A stretch of DNA of 49,904 nt from Nemertoderma westbladi (GCA_032718475.1 JAUCBJ010008987.1:1-49904), one strand, 5' to 3'; positions 11,366 through 23,010 are shown, counted from the stretch's first letter. The notes: a model not told the origin generated them from the sequence alone. Numbers and translations: made by a program.

Positions 11366-11547
11366 CATGCTAGCCCGCTCAGGCCACACCATAAGTAGTA
11401 TATTGTTCCACTCGTGCTCCTAAGTAATTAATTAATACCAATGGTGATGGGTAATAATTGCAATTCAATTATATTAATGTGCTAATAAATATATAATTAA
11501 TATAATTGGTTACCTCGTTGGAGGTGTAAAGTGAAAAAAAAAAAAAA
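11366..11547 (+). other. LINE-B 3-prime UTR and poly(A)
   Basis: AT-rich, with AATAAATA near 11484 and an A15 run at 11533-11547, then a return to MITE sequence. This marks the 3-prime end of LINE-B. Confidence 0.65.
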
Positions 11548-11637
11548 ATCTAAAAAAATTAAAAATCTTCATATATAAAATTCCAATAAAAAAGTCGACC
11601 GAAAAGTGAAATTCTACTGGTATTCTTCACATGGGCA
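11548..11637. mobile_element. right part of the MITE split by LINE-B
   Basis: Contains AAAATCTTCATATATAAA, AGTCGACCGAAAAGTGAAAT and the terminal CTGGTATTCTTCACATGGG, matching the right end of the MITE at 1998-2267. It lies about 63 bp from the nuclear-receptor splice donor, so it is intronic. Confidence 0.75.
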
Positions 11638-11702
11638 AAAAGTATACAGTAATAATATGAAAATATCACCCAAAATCCCAATAATGATGAAAAGTTGCTC
11701 AC

Positions 11703-11822
11703 CTTACAACCCTCACACGATATCACGCCGTAATGGAATCCTGAAGGTTTATCTCTGCAAATCTCGCAAACGCTAGGCAGTTCTTCTTCCACACAGTTCT
11801 TTATAGATGGTGGCGGCGGCAT
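11703..11822 (-). CDS. nuclear receptor, exon with first DNA-binding zinc finger
   Basis: Minus-strand coding exon of 40 codons: an ATG (11822-11820), a short leader MPPPPSIKNCVEEELPS, then a four-cysteine finger C-x2-C-x13-C-x2-C ending SCEGCK. The pattern with SGFHYGV is the first zinc finger and P-box of nuclear-receptor DNA-binding domains and resembles the NR1 group (RAR/ROR/PPAR/E75-like). The frame meets GTGAGC immediately after CEGCK; an intron between the two fingers at this spot is common in the superfamily. Downstream exons would lie at lower coordinates or beyond the window; none was found. The intron contains the LINE-A/LINE-B stack, antisense to the gene. Upstream non-coding exons are possible. 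The ligand and subtype cannot be assigned from this exon. Confidence 0.85.
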
Positions 11823-11984
11823 CAATAGTCAGTATCTCACTGTCACGCGTTAATCTTCGCTAATTCCTTTCCAGCACTACCGGCCAGGCTTACTCCTAGT
11901 GGCTGTCGACATGGGGTTTAGTTTTTAGACCACAGTAACCATATAGCGGCTATAAAGAAAACGTTAATAATGTGGGATACAAAC

Positions 11985-12445
11985 ATTAATTTGGGAGACA
12001 CACATCAATGTCAGACACAATCATCAAAATGGGACAGAAACATTTATTTGGGAGACAACACATCAATGTCAGACACAAACATCAAAATGGGACACAAACA
12101 TTTATTTGGGAAATTACATCAATGTCAGACACAAACATCAAAATGGGACACAAACATTTATTTGGGAGACACACATCAATATCAGACACAAACATCAAAA
12201 TGGGACACAAACATTTATTTGGGAGACACACATCAATGTCAGACACAAACATCAAAATATGACACAAACATTTATTTGGGAAATTACATTAATGTAGGAC
12301 ACAAACATTTATTTGGGAAATTACATTAATGTAGGACACAAACATTTATTTGGGAAATTACATTAATGTAGGACACAAACATTTATTTGGGAAATTACAT
12401 TAATGTAGGACACAAACTTTAATGTGGGAAGGAAACAAACGTTTA
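11985..12445. repeat. higher-order satellite of 19-bp monomers (57-bp, then 38-bp units)
   Basis: TTTATTTGGG recurs at 12043, 12101, 12157, 12214 and 12271 (about 57-bp spacing), then 12308, 12346 and 12384 (about 38-bp spacing). Each period is a multiple of a 19-bp monomer of type GGGACACAAACATTTATTT. Open frames here are repeat artefacts. Confidence 0.9.
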
Positions 12446-12449
12446 TTTA

Positions 12450-14258
12450 GGACACACCCTATGTTACAGTCACGTTTCAAGTACATACGAATTTCAATAC
12501 AGCAGCAAAACAAAAAACGACATTTTTATTATTTTTACGAGTTTGTACAGTGGATAATATGTTGAGGCTATATGGTGATGATTGTATATTACTATGGTAT
12601 ATTCAGTTTATTAGTTGACCAGGCCATAATCCTAATTAAAACTGTCATGTAACCCTAAATAATCTAAGATATTATTAATATCGGCCCTTCGTCTTTTTGG
12701 CAATAATGTCTGAAATGAGGCTAAATTTCTTATATTTTATGACTTAGGGTTAGGGTTAGGCTACGCATGATAGTTTTAATTAAGGTTTAGGCCTGTTTAG
12801 GCTGGTTTTTTGCTGTAAACTGCCCAACAAAATGTAGATAAAGTTCTCCAATCGTAACATCCCCCAAACATTAATGTTGGACACAAACATTAATAATGTG
12901 GGACACTACATTAATGTAGGAGACAGCAAGCTATACCATTTTACTACTTAATTTAAATAGATAGAGACAAATATTAATTTTTGACACGCACATTAATGTG
13001 GGACACAAACTTTAACATGGGATACAAACATTAATTTTGGAAACACATGTCCTTAATGGACTCAAACATTAATGTGGGTCCCACACAATAATATGCTAGA
13101 AATTAATAAGTGGAATCGAAAATAGTAACTTATCCACAAAATAGTTATTTTCGCCACCACGCTCGCTGTTCAACTACAAAATTGGTTAATCGCATTAGTC
13201 ATCTTTTTTATAGTACTTATATCATTAGAAACTTAAGGTAAAATATAATTATTTATATTATTGATATCAACTGAGTCGCAACCCAATTTAATTTCAAGAA
13301 AATTCAATTACTTGGAATCATCGCCACTTTTCCAGCGCTACTAATCTTAAAAAAGTACGAAGAGAAAGAACAACAGCGTAGCACTGTGCCAGTTGTTTGT
13401 ATTAGTGATAACAATAGTGATAAAGGCACTTCCAAAAGTTTGAAAATATATCTCCTGTAAGGCGAAAATAAACTTAATTCTGATTTAATATAAATAATAA
13501 AATATTAATAAGAAATATTCTTACCAATAAACCACATCATCTCGTTCAGTACAACTACATCTAACGATAACTAATTCAGTAAGATAGAAAATATCTATTA
13601 TATACTCCATTTGGACCTGTGTACTATTGTACGTGTATTTCATTATGTAACAACCAATAGAATTCATCATCGCTTACCCCAAATACAATCGCACAAAATG
13701 CCTAACTTTCAACTGGCTGATGAAATATATTCCTAGCAAATTGAAATAAGTCCATTATGACTTGCAGAGAGCCTCAATAATGATGTGGAATGCGCTGCGC
13801 AGTTGCCTAATCCTATACCTATGTGGAATAATGCCAGACAGCTAGCTATACAAAACTGGATTTGTCTAGACACAAGTTATAATGTCTTGGGCATCGAAGC
13901 ATGGTAGGTATTTTAAGACTCACGTTATTTGGCTGGGTGTGTGTGCGTGTGCAGTGCAAGTGCATGCTGAGGAGCTCCAACACACAGCTTAATCAATGGC
14001 GTACATCTGTTATTTTCTCGCCTCAACGGCTTTTATTTCCAATATCAAGATGTCTGACCTCCCTGTGAAATGTCAGTCTTAATGTACCGGACGTCCATAT
14101 CCTATACCGACTGCTGCAGTGTTTGCTATGCATGAGTTTTTAAAATGATGGCGCTGCGACAAGGGAAATGAGGTTCCGGAGGGACTCTACTCTATTTGAC
14201 GTGCAGTGTAGGCCGTCAAGGATCCAAATTTCAGTAATAGTACAACAGTATAAAGCTG
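12450..14258. other. non-coding interval with decayed satellite
   Basis: No gene seen. Degenerate relatives of the 19-bp satellite (GGACACAAACATTAAT) recur at about 12865-13085. A short telomere-like TTAGGGTTAGGGTTAGG lies at 12744-12760. The rest is AT-rich and unique by eye. Confidence 0.55.
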
Positions 14259-15036
14259 TAGGGTGAGTGAGGGAGACTTGACTTTAGGGGATGATTTTTT
14301 TAATAACTCAAAAACTATTGTAAATTATTTAACAATACCACACAAAAATGTGTAAAATACATGTTGGCTACACCCGCGCAACAATGTTTTATTACCCTTT
14401 GGTTATCTTTTGTTTTATTGTCAATAAACGTTTTCTGGGTTCAAAAGTAAATTTTTTCCCTTTACAACGAATGAAAATTCGCATCCTTATTTTACTGTAT
14501 GTTAATTGTGTTGACTAATTATTGCACTATCCTGCCATATATTGTTTTCCAGTTTAGGTTCAGCCGTTTTGAAATTATATCAATTAATATAAAAAAAACC
14601 CCATGTGGGGAGACATGACACCCGAGTGTGAGGGAGACTTGAAGCCTTCAATGCTGACGTCTACCTAGAGATACACCCACGTAGAGAACCACACCAGAGC
14701 ACTCCAACTAGTTGATCGGCACTTACACAGACCAAACTATCAATGGAATGTGAATACAATGGAGTGGCCAGGGAGAGTGAGAGAGAGGCCTTGATAAACC
14801 CAGCCAAGCCAAGCCAACTAACTCTTCCTTCCCTCTTTGCAATGTAGTTAGTAGCCGCCAACTGGGTGATTGACAGCTTAAACAAGATGTCACTTCGTCA
14901 GAAAGCGGCATACATCAATAGAATTGCAGGAAAACAATTAATATGTGCCTGGATTGAAAATTATACAAGATGTTCATTAATAAAAAGTACCTTCCCGCGT
15001 TAAATTTTAATGCGGTTTTAACCCTTTGAGCCCTAA

Positions 15037-15085
15037 GGACGTATATATACGTCCTCAACAGTGTCCTAAGGACGTATATATACGT
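15037..15085. repeat. paired 18-bp palindromes in the piggyBac-like left end
   Basis: GGACGTATATATACGTCC occurs twice, 31 bp apart, each preceded by CCTAA. Duplicated subterminal palindromes are a plausible transposase-binding arrangement; this is inference. Confidence 0.7.
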
Positions 15086-15701
15086 CCTGGTGTTAATTGC
15101 TGCCAATGGGGATGATTCAAGTTTAGGTTATTCTAGCAGTGTTTATCCATCGCTTAGGGCACTATACTACCCGTTTTAGTTAAAAAAAAGTGATCTGGAG
15201 TTTGAGTTAGAGGTTGGAATTCAACCAATCAGTGATGAGCTCCTTTTCAGAGAAAGCAGGCTGCTTATTGAAAGCAGATTGATTGTACCTTGTACTGTAC
15301 AGTAGGATATGGCAGAGGTTTGAATGAGTAGCCCTCGAGAATTCCAACCAATCAGAGTTTATTTCCCTGTCAAGCTTTCTACTGTAATAATCTACTTTAT
15401 AAATAAATAAATACATGACTGAAAAGTGAAAAGTGAAAACCTGGTATTCTTCATATTGGTGAATTACGTAATTGTATTTCGTAAATAGAATAATGGGTAT
15501 GATGATTGTTCCTGTACTAGCATCCTGGTGGATTATTGTGGTAATTCTGCAATAATGAAGCTATATTGCATTTTAGTATTACAATAATTATTCATTTATA
15601 TTTATCATTCATTCACAGTTTAGGGCTCCAGGGCTCTGCATAGCCTCTTTTAAGAATTTTTTACTGGGCGGCACAGTCACTCGCCATGGCAAATTGTATG
15701 A

Positions 15702-15728
15702 GTGGGGGGGGGGGGGGGGGGGGGGGGG
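15702..15728. repeat. poly(G) tract
   Basis: An uninterrupted run of about 27 G. Length is unreliable in raw reads. It could form G-quadruplex structures. It lies inside the hAT-like element. Confidence 0.85.
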
Positions 15729-16044
15729 AATTTGATACACATTTTTAATGTGTGTGAACGAAAAACTATTAAGCATACTGTAATATATTGTTTATTGACA
15801 ATAATGGGTATAATTTCTATAAGAAGCAACAACTAATTTTACAAAACTTAATTAAATCATTATTTTACATAAATATTAAATTATAATAGAAAATGTGGCA
15901 CCTATACCGCCAAGATGGGATTTGCGTCCACTTCCCCTGTCTATATAAAGCTGTAAAAGTGCTAGATTATAAGACTTGAATTTAATCTTATAATAATTAT
16001 TTATTTAATAAATAATTAAATTATTGTCGGCCAAAATATACTCG

Positions 16045-16318
16045 CCCATGTGAAGAATTCCAGGATTTCACTTTTCGGTCGACTTTTTATTGGAATTTTA
16101 TATATGAAGATTTTGTATTTTGTTTAATTTATCTTTATTAAGTGTTTTATAGCGCTAATTTCTGTCTTATAAGCTGTACATATACTAATTCGTTTATTGT
16201 TTTGGTTAGATTCAACCCGTCTGTAACCTGTGTTTTTTGTGAAAACCTGATATTCTTCACATGGGGGTAACTGCAAAGTGAAATATAACGGCAGAAAGTC
16301 TGGTATTCTTCACATGGG
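16045..16318. mobile_element. MITE, 'GAAGAATACCAG' family, inverted copy
   Basis: Near-complete reverse-orientation copy of 1998-2267, with the same termini, the internal TCGACTTTTTATTGGAATTT phrase and the core TTTATTGTTTTGGTTAGA. It lies inside the hAT-like element. Confidence 0.85.
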
Positions 16319-17149
16319 CCTAAATATACTTATTAAAAATAATATAATTAAATTTATAAGAAAAATAATATCAGTATCATAAATAAATAAATAAATATAC
16401 AGTATCATAAAAATCATTATTAAAACTTAATAAATTATTATTAATAAAATAATAATAGTATTATTATAATTATAATTATATCAAATTCTTAATCAATGTA
16501 CATAGACGAACCCTAATAAGTAGTTAAACACTTAATTTTTAAAACCAATTTATTACATAATAAAGCAATGATGCAATGTAAGCCCTGCCGTCTCGGGGTA
16601 GTTTATAATGACTAATAAACTTCTAAATCTCTCCTGAATACTAATAGTAACATAATATACTGAAAACTGACTACTCTTAACAGGGGTAGGGCGGGGTTAA
16701 AGGTGCCAGACAGGTAAGTATGGTGATGCAGCAAGCAGCCTTGGAAGTTGGAACTATCCAATATCCATCTGAGGCACCAATTAACTGCAGTAAGCCTATC
16801 AGGAATCTATAGACATCTACACAATGATTGGACCAAAGGCCGACCTTTACTAACATTAGTAAAGGTCGCATTGGGTTGGACACTGACTCATCCCTCCACT
16901 ACTACTGTACTATGGCTATCACCCATTGAAGTCTCTGTGCTGTCAATCACTTATTCCTTTAGAAGTTTATGTAGGTACTTTACTGGGATTGATACATATT
17001 AGATTGGTCGCTGGCTGAGGCTAGTCCAGATATAATATATTAGGAAGGCACTCTGGCTGTGACTGGGCGGCAAATTGATTCAACTGGGCGGCACTTGTGC
17101 CGCCTAGTGGCAAAGTTAAACGAGGCTATGGGGCTCTGCCTTGATAAAT

Positions 17150-17400
17150 GCTTTGCAGATTATCATAAATAAGTAATATAGATTATACCGGTTCCATAAA
17201 TAGACCATTGAATATAATAATATATATGATATAGTTCAGAAAAATAAATATTTTTTTCATTTTTTAATTATCAAAATTTTTTTTTTTTAATTAAAAAAAA
17301 ATTTTAATTAAATTTTTTTTTTAATTTTTAAAAATTTAATTTTTTTAAATTAAAAAAATATGAAGAATATCAATCATGACACCTTTTAAGATAAAAGTCA
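17150..17400. other. A/T homopolymer-rich stretch
   Basis: Long T and A runs at about 17245-17360 with no coding sequence. Part of the piggyBac-like element. Confidence 0.6.
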
Positions 17401-17576
17401 AATCATTTTAAAAATGTGTCATAACTTCTAGATGATTGGCATTGCTGTAAATGTGTTTTAAAGTTTGCTTAATTTTTAGGTTCTGGGGGGCTATTTAAAA
17501 AAGGGCCTAGTAACCAAAGGGTTAATGAACTATTATGTATTCAGTTCTTGTTGGGAGAACCATGTGAACGACCACC

Positions 17577-18776
17577 TACTACTACTACTACTAGGATCGG
17601 CATGCTGCATAGCAGCTGCATTTTTAAGAATGCTGTGCCGGCTTATCGACAAAATTGCACCGCCATAACTCCCTATCACCCATGACATTTGCTAGATCAT
17701 CCGCATCTTCAAGGCCAGTGTCCTTTAAGATGCGTCTCAAGAAAGTCATGGGCTGTCCACCATGCTTATTCACTCCATGAGGCTGCCAAAGTACAAGATT
17801 ATGCACTGGCTGGTCCTCACGGCGAAAGCAATGTCCTGCAAAGCGGAGGCGATTTTGTTCTAGTGTCAAGCTTGGGGGAACCAATGAGACACCTCCAATG
17901 TTATATAGTGTCTGGTTGGAGATGTGTGCATTGAACTTGACACAATGAACCCGGCGTAGCATTCTTGTGAATGTACCATCCAGAGATTTGGTGTCCTCAG
18001 CAGTATAGAGCCCAGCATGGACTCCCATAGAGGAGTACTGGAACTACTGCTGCTCTAAATAACCGGACCTTAAGTTTCCGATTAATTCTCGGTGAGTTCC
18101 AAATCCGGGAAAGCCTATTCAAGGCTGCCCATGCCTTTCCCTTACGTATTCGAAGGTCCTCACCTGACTTCCGGATCCATGATCCCAGGTAACAGAAGTC
18201 ATCCACATGCACAAGCATACCATCTTTTGAGCTTATGCTCATCTGATCAGAGACTTGCTGAGGACTTTCAACATTAACTGTAAAAATTTTGGTCTTTCTG
18301 GAGTTAATAAAACGACCAACACTAGAAGCAACATGTTCTAATGAGCGGAGGAGCCGTTGGGCTCCCTCTAGAGATTCTGAGAGTACGTCATCAGCAAAGT
18401 CTAGATCAGTTAGGGATTTGGCAGGATTTCCTCGACTTCTGGAGCCAGTAGGTGGAGTTATCATCACCCCGTCATCATTATGATGATCTAAGGACATGCG
18501 TAGAACATAGTCAACAACAATTGTGAACAAGAATGGTGCAAGTGTGTCTCCCTGGAGGACGCCCCATAACACTTCAAATGGTTCTGTGTCACCGTCAACA
18601 GTAGACACAAATGTTGTCGAACCATCGTATACTGATCTGATTGCTGCAATAATTTCATCAGGAATCCCATATAATGATAATTATGCTGAACATACGTGAG
18701 CGAGAGACTGAATCAAAGGCCTTGAAGAAGTCAACAAAGATAACAGCCAGATGCCTGTCTTTCTTTTTTGATAACT
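17577..18776 (-). pseudogene. RTE-like LINE, 3-prime half, copy 2
   Basis: Minus-strand reverse transcriptase with GVLQGDTLAPFLF, the catalytic DFADD and RKTKIFTVN. It is followed, after a frameshift near 18010, by the C-terminal region LDGTFTRMLRRVHC, NRLRFAGHCFRRED and ending DRELWRCNFV. The 3-prime end carries a (TAG)n microsatellite tail (17577-17593 on the plus strand as ACT repeats), as seen in RTE-type LINEs. The 5-prime end is truncated at about 18776, inside the first palm motif region. This is the most complete of the three copies; the others are 791-1434 and 39474-40280. It would have supplied target-primed reverse transcription but is dead. Confidence 0.88.
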
Positions 18777-19420
18777 CTTCAATTATTTTTCAATTTTAAT
18801 CTTCAATTAAATTTGTATAAAATTTTGGATAATAATTTAACAATCGCATATTTTGAAACTTATTTGCTCCAGTAGAAAATAGACATGTTGAACATGTAAT
18901 TATTACACTTCTTATGCATTATTGAACGAATTTACAAGTATGCGAGGTGGGGTTCAAGTCTCCCATCCTAGGTGTCAAGTCTCCCCCCATTGAGGGAGAC
19001 TTGACGCTTTTTCGAAAATACGAATAATTGGTTTAATTAAAAAAGTTTAAGAGTTGAAATTCTCAAACTCTCACATAATGATAGCAATCATAAATGTATT
19101 GTGAAAAAGTTAAAATGGCATTGAAAAATTCATTTATCTGTTCTTTAGAGCGATTATAACTTTTGGGGTTCAAGTCTCCCTCACTCACCCTACATAGGAG
19201 TATCAGTTTTATAATGATAGTACAGTAGTGTATTGTAGTCCATAGTCGAAATGAGCAGGTGATACTACAGTAGCTATTTCTTTATGGTGTATTCGTTATT
19301 TATAACTTTATATCATATTACTGTATTGTATATTAATCAGCAACAAATCAATAAGATTATTGTTGTTAAACCGTCACCACTGAATTGATTATTGCGTAAC
19401 ACTTAATAAAGAAAGTCCAT

Positions 19421-19574
19421 AAAATACTACTGCCTTATATTTAATGGTGAAATATTTAGTAGCACTGTAGCTCGTGTATCACCCAGGAAATCTGTTTCTT
19501 TTAAAATACTACTGCCTTATATTTAATGGTGAAATATTTAGGAGCACTGTAGCTCGTGTATCACCCAGGAAATC
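19421..19574. repeat. 82-bp tandem duplication
   Basis: A 72-bp phrase starting AAAATACTACTGCCTTATAT at 19421 and ending CACCCAGGAAATC is repeated at 19503 with one base difference (TAGTAGC versus TAGGAGC). Confidence 0.9.
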
Positions 19575-19579
19575 ACAAT

Positions 19580-20440
19580 AACTCAATATACTGTATAATT
19601 TAATTAGAGAAATTAAATTATACCTCAGATGGAATACATGGAATCAGTTACGAAACTAATAAAAAAATATATATATTTTAGATTAAATTCTAGGCCTATA
19701 ATTATTCATATCAGTCAATAAAACAAAAAAAACTAAAACGGAATTTAAAACGTGTTAGTAGATAAGTAAAATAATTGTAATATAAAATGGTTGATAAGTA
19801 GAACTAGTCATCCATTTATAATCAGGCACATAGTCTTGGAATAAATAGGTCAACTGATTAAATGACATTATTTTTGATACTGTGTTGCCGCGAGTGTATT
19901 AATTTTTACCTAGCAATATTTTAACTAAAAAATATATAACAAAAAATTGACAACGGATTTATTTCAAATATTTAATCAATGAACTGCATTGACCTTTAAA
20001 AAAACGTACATAATTTTGTTAGGCCTACATGTTTATAAACAACCATGTCAAAAGTAAATGATAACCATTCACGAAGTCGACTCCCCTGCAAATTGTGTCT
20101 CGCAGCAAGAACGCCGGCCACACGGTCATTATGTGATCCCCCCCCCCCCCCCTTCCCCCTCCCCTCAATATATATTTGCCTCTCAGCTCAAGTTTGTCTT
20201 GGGTGTATCATGTTAAACACGAAATTCAGGAATTTGGAAAATGTTCAACTAGAAGAAACCTAGGAACTGTAGGCCTATACATGCGACTGTGCCCAGTAGG
20301 CCTACAGTAATACGTCACATATTGATCACATCCTATTTCGGAGGAAGTATAGGCACTCTGTACGTGACTGTCAATGCCTCATAGGCCATCCAAACAGACC
20401 GCAGTCTATTGTTCTAATTTTGAAGGAAAAATTCATTTTA
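19580..20440. other. non-coding AT-rich interval
   Basis: No gene supported. It includes a poly(C) run at about 20141-20154. Short open frames here are chance. Confidence 0.5.
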
Positions 20441-20443
20441 TAT

Positions 20444-20490
20444 GGGGGGCGGGGGGTGGGATTAGTAACCCCCCCCCCCCCCCCCCCCAA
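20444..20490. repeat. poly(G)/poly(C) inverted pair
   Basis: GGGGGGCGGGGGG and a run of about 20 C lie within 45 bp and could form a very strong hairpin. The C run length is approximate. It may be an internal or terminal part of a G-rich MITE. Confidence 0.7.
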
Positions 20491-20499
20491 ATAGGGCCT

Positions 20500-22830
20500 C
20501 ATTCACATTTTGTGTTTCAGGACTCTAGAATTGGGCTGTTTAAGAATCGCCAAACAAATAGTTTTAAAGCGGCCCCAAAATGACAAGAGGGTCATTCTCA
20601 ACAAAAGTGGCCAAAACCGACTTAGAAATTGTCCGGAACGTAATTTCTGTTTAGATTGGAGAATTTTTAAACGGTAAAATGTTTTATATATGAAACTAGG
20701 CCTGAAAATTCTGCTCATCATGTTTTCAGGGTTGAAAAATCCCTGCATATTACCATATTTCTCTGTCAAACGCTAAAAAATAGCATTTTTAACACTTGTT
20801 TAAAGAATTTGCATAACATTTAGAGAGCAGTAGAATGACCCCATTATGGTCCTTGGTGTACAAACTATATATCATTCGGAAGCTTGAAAATTTCCTACAT
20901 TCTCAGATCAGTTTTTGGAGGATACAAATACTTCCGTTCCAGTAATAGCATAAAATATTATTAAATTTCAATATGACCCCTGTAATGTCCGAAATGTTCA
21001 ATAGAGGTTCGAAAGAAGCTATAAGAAGTTATCAGTCGGTATGATGATGCGCAAATCCAGCCTCAATTATTACAGAACACAATAAAAAACCTTATTGAAA
21101 ACGATCCAGTAGTTGCCGAGATTTTAACATCTACACCCATGTGACAAACCCGGTATGTTCAAGATGTTTTGTCCCATGTTTTCCATTACTAATTCTGCAT
21201 ATAAATTTGCATGTAACATTTTGAATTAACAAAGTAAAGTTATTATAGCAGATTAAAACATGGGAAATACAGCCATTGTTACTTCAAACTTCAATATTAA
21301 AGTGTGCTCCCTACACATTCAATATCAAGATCAATTTGTCCCTCCATGTAATGGCCCTGTAATTGTCCCACAAATTACGTGTGCGAGATACCATTACAGT
21401 GAGGGACTGTCCTTTCTCTGTAATGGCAAATTTAGTATTGATTCTATGGCACACTAATTGGTGGGAAATTTGAAAAGCATCTGTATTTGGTCATTTAATT
21501 TCAGGACTTAACTTTTCTGTTTTAATTAACTTACACCGTACCATTCTACTAACATAGACTAATTTTGGTCCGTTAAATTTACAAAATGGAAACACGAAAC
21601 CATGCCTTCCACCATGCGAACTATTATGTACGAAGCATTCAAGTGCAGTGAAAGACTTCGCGATTTTAGATTTTACAGGGTTTGATATGTCGGATGCTGA
21701 ACTTTACCCCTCAATTGATTCTCTCCAACTTTTGTCTGAATGAAAACTTTATATAATTTCGAAGTTTATTGAATTTCGAATTCACTCTGTCCGAACTAAT
21801 TTTGTTTCTAGGCTATTGTAGCAACTTACGAATAGTTTGGAATTGTCTGATTTTGGTTTCTTTTCTGTGGTCGATTATATTAATTTTTAAAAATAATACA
21901 CAATTTTGACAAAACTTATCTTTCTCGGAAAACTTACTAAAAAGTTATGTATGGAAAATTAACTAAATACAACTAAATACATAATACATACTAAATACAT
22001 GACTATTATATTGTTACAATGGGGGACATCGCATTACACGGTAGGCCTACCAATAGAAATATATGAATATATTGTTACAGGGTTGGGACATCGCATTACA
22101 GGGGCAATTTTTACAGCCTAAAAATTCGTATTACATGGAGGGACAAACCATTACAGGCGGGACACATACTTTACCTTGATTATTTCTTTAAGATTTTATC
22201 TAACATCTCGGAGATTATCACCATTGAATTCTCCTTAAAAAATGCTTTCAGAATATATAGTTTTGTATGGTTTCAATGGAGTTGAAATTTCAGGAATATT
22301 TCAGTTCTATTTGGCCACTTTCGGTGAGAATTACCCAAGACTGTAAATGCCACAAGTCCCCTTTTGTTCCAAATGCAACTTCTCCACCAATATTTGTTAA
22401 AATTTGTCGAAATTTAGAATATACTGTAAGTTCAGAAGTCCCCTGCATCCAATTCTTCTAAACGTTTTTCGCCGAAAATGGATTAGGGCCATTCTAGAAC
22501 TAAAATGCCCAAAAAGGGTTATTTTGATCTAAAAAGGCTTAACGAGAATTTTTTGCAAAATTTGTTCTGAAGATTTATGGACAAAGGTATTCTATTCTTA
22601 TAGCCCACCACACAAAATATTTTTTCTACACATATAATGAGAATCCATGAAATATGAAACAAAAATAGTTTCACCTCCCTTCTACTTACTGGGTGAGCCA
22701 GAATTTTTATTTCCGTTTTCATTCTTTAGCTACAAGCGTTGAAACAAAGTGTCTCCTCATTTGATTATTCATTGGCTAAAAATTGCTGCGATAAGAGCGT
22801 TCGAATCAGTTGCATGGTTTTGCAGCTGCG
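20500..22830. other. probable decayed DNA-element sequence, no gene
   Basis: No coding region. An inverted pair GTCCCTCCATGTAAT (21338-21352) and ATTACATGGAGGGAC (about 22130-22144) brackets about 0.8 kb. GGGACATCGCATTACA occurs at about 22024 and 22085. These suggest an unassigned inverted-repeat element. Confidence 0.45.
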
Positions 22831-22835
22831 CGAGG

Positions 22836-23010
22836 CTATTATATTATATATTTAATGAATACACCATATTCTAGAACATTTTGTTTATGTATGAATAGCT
22901 ACGTAATAGTATGATTAAAAAGGCATTGTATTGTTGCCAAGCTGCGTATTGGATAAATAAAATGTTCCAGAATATGTTGTATTTATTAAATAGAATAATA
23001 TATTATATTA
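22836..23010. mobile_element. palindromic MITE of about 175 bp
   Basis: The arm starting TTTAATGAATACACCATATT, followed by CTAGAACATTTTGTTTAT, is mirrored on the right by ATAAATAAAATGTTCCAGAA, followed by TATGTTGTATTTATTAAA. The arms are about 50 bp each around a short unique centre. No coding capacity. Confidence 0.75.

Larger units (their letters stand above)
3265..11547 (+). mobile_element. LINE-B, non-LTR retrotransposon interrupted by LINE-A
   Basis: The host element of the nested pair. The left part covers a 5-prime leader and the first half of ORF1 (to 3873). The right part resumes at 8580 and carries the ORF1 end, a shortened endonuclease, reverse transcriptase and a 3-prime UTR ending in a poly(A) run at 11533-11547. 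The 5-prime boundary is inferred from where MITE similarity stops. ORF2 has stops, so the copy is inactive. Confidence 0.8.
15639..17130. mobile_element. hAT-like non-autonomous element with 8-bp target duplication
   Basis: Terminal inverted repeats CATAGCCTCTTTTAA and TTAAACGAGGCTATG are flanked by the direct repeat GGGCTCTG (15631-15638; 17131-17138). An 8-bp duplication is the hAT signature. ACTGGGCGGCAC-type motifs follow the termini on both sides. The interior contains a long poly(G) tract and the MITE at 16045-16318, and no transposase. Confidence 0.75.
15022..17521. mobile_element. piggyBac-like element flanked by TTAA
   Basis: TTAA at 15018-15021 and 17522-17525 flank an element starting CCCTTTGAGCCCTAAGGAC and ending with CTAGTAACCAAAGGG. 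The two ends are imperfect inverted repeats (CCCTTTG plus scattered matches). piggyBac elements insert at TTAA and duplicate it. Two palindromes GGACGTATATATACGTCC lie near the left end (15037-15054, 15068-15085). No transposase frame remains. Confidence 0.6.
14261..19190. mobile_element. TA-flanked inverted-repeat element enclosing nested insertions
   Basis: A 21-bp perfect inverted repeat, starting GGGTGAGTGAGGGAGACTTG at 14261 and mirrored at 19170-19190, is bordered on both sides by TA (14259-14260; 19191-19192). This matches a TA-duplicating (Tc1/mariner-type) element. Further GGGAGACTTGA motifs occur subterminally, near 14631, 18953, 18974 and 18996. No transposase is visible. Most of the 4.9 kb is later insertions, so the original was probably a small non-autonomous element. 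Confidence 0.75.

Noticed and set aside
11970-12329. Repetitive open frames of about 60-119 codons
   Set aside because: Produced by the 57-bp satellite, whose period is a multiple of three.
12744-12760. Telomere-like TTAGGGTTAGGGTTAGG
   Set aside because: Under three units, no surrounding telomeric or subtelomeric array; likely chance or a tiny interstitial remnant.
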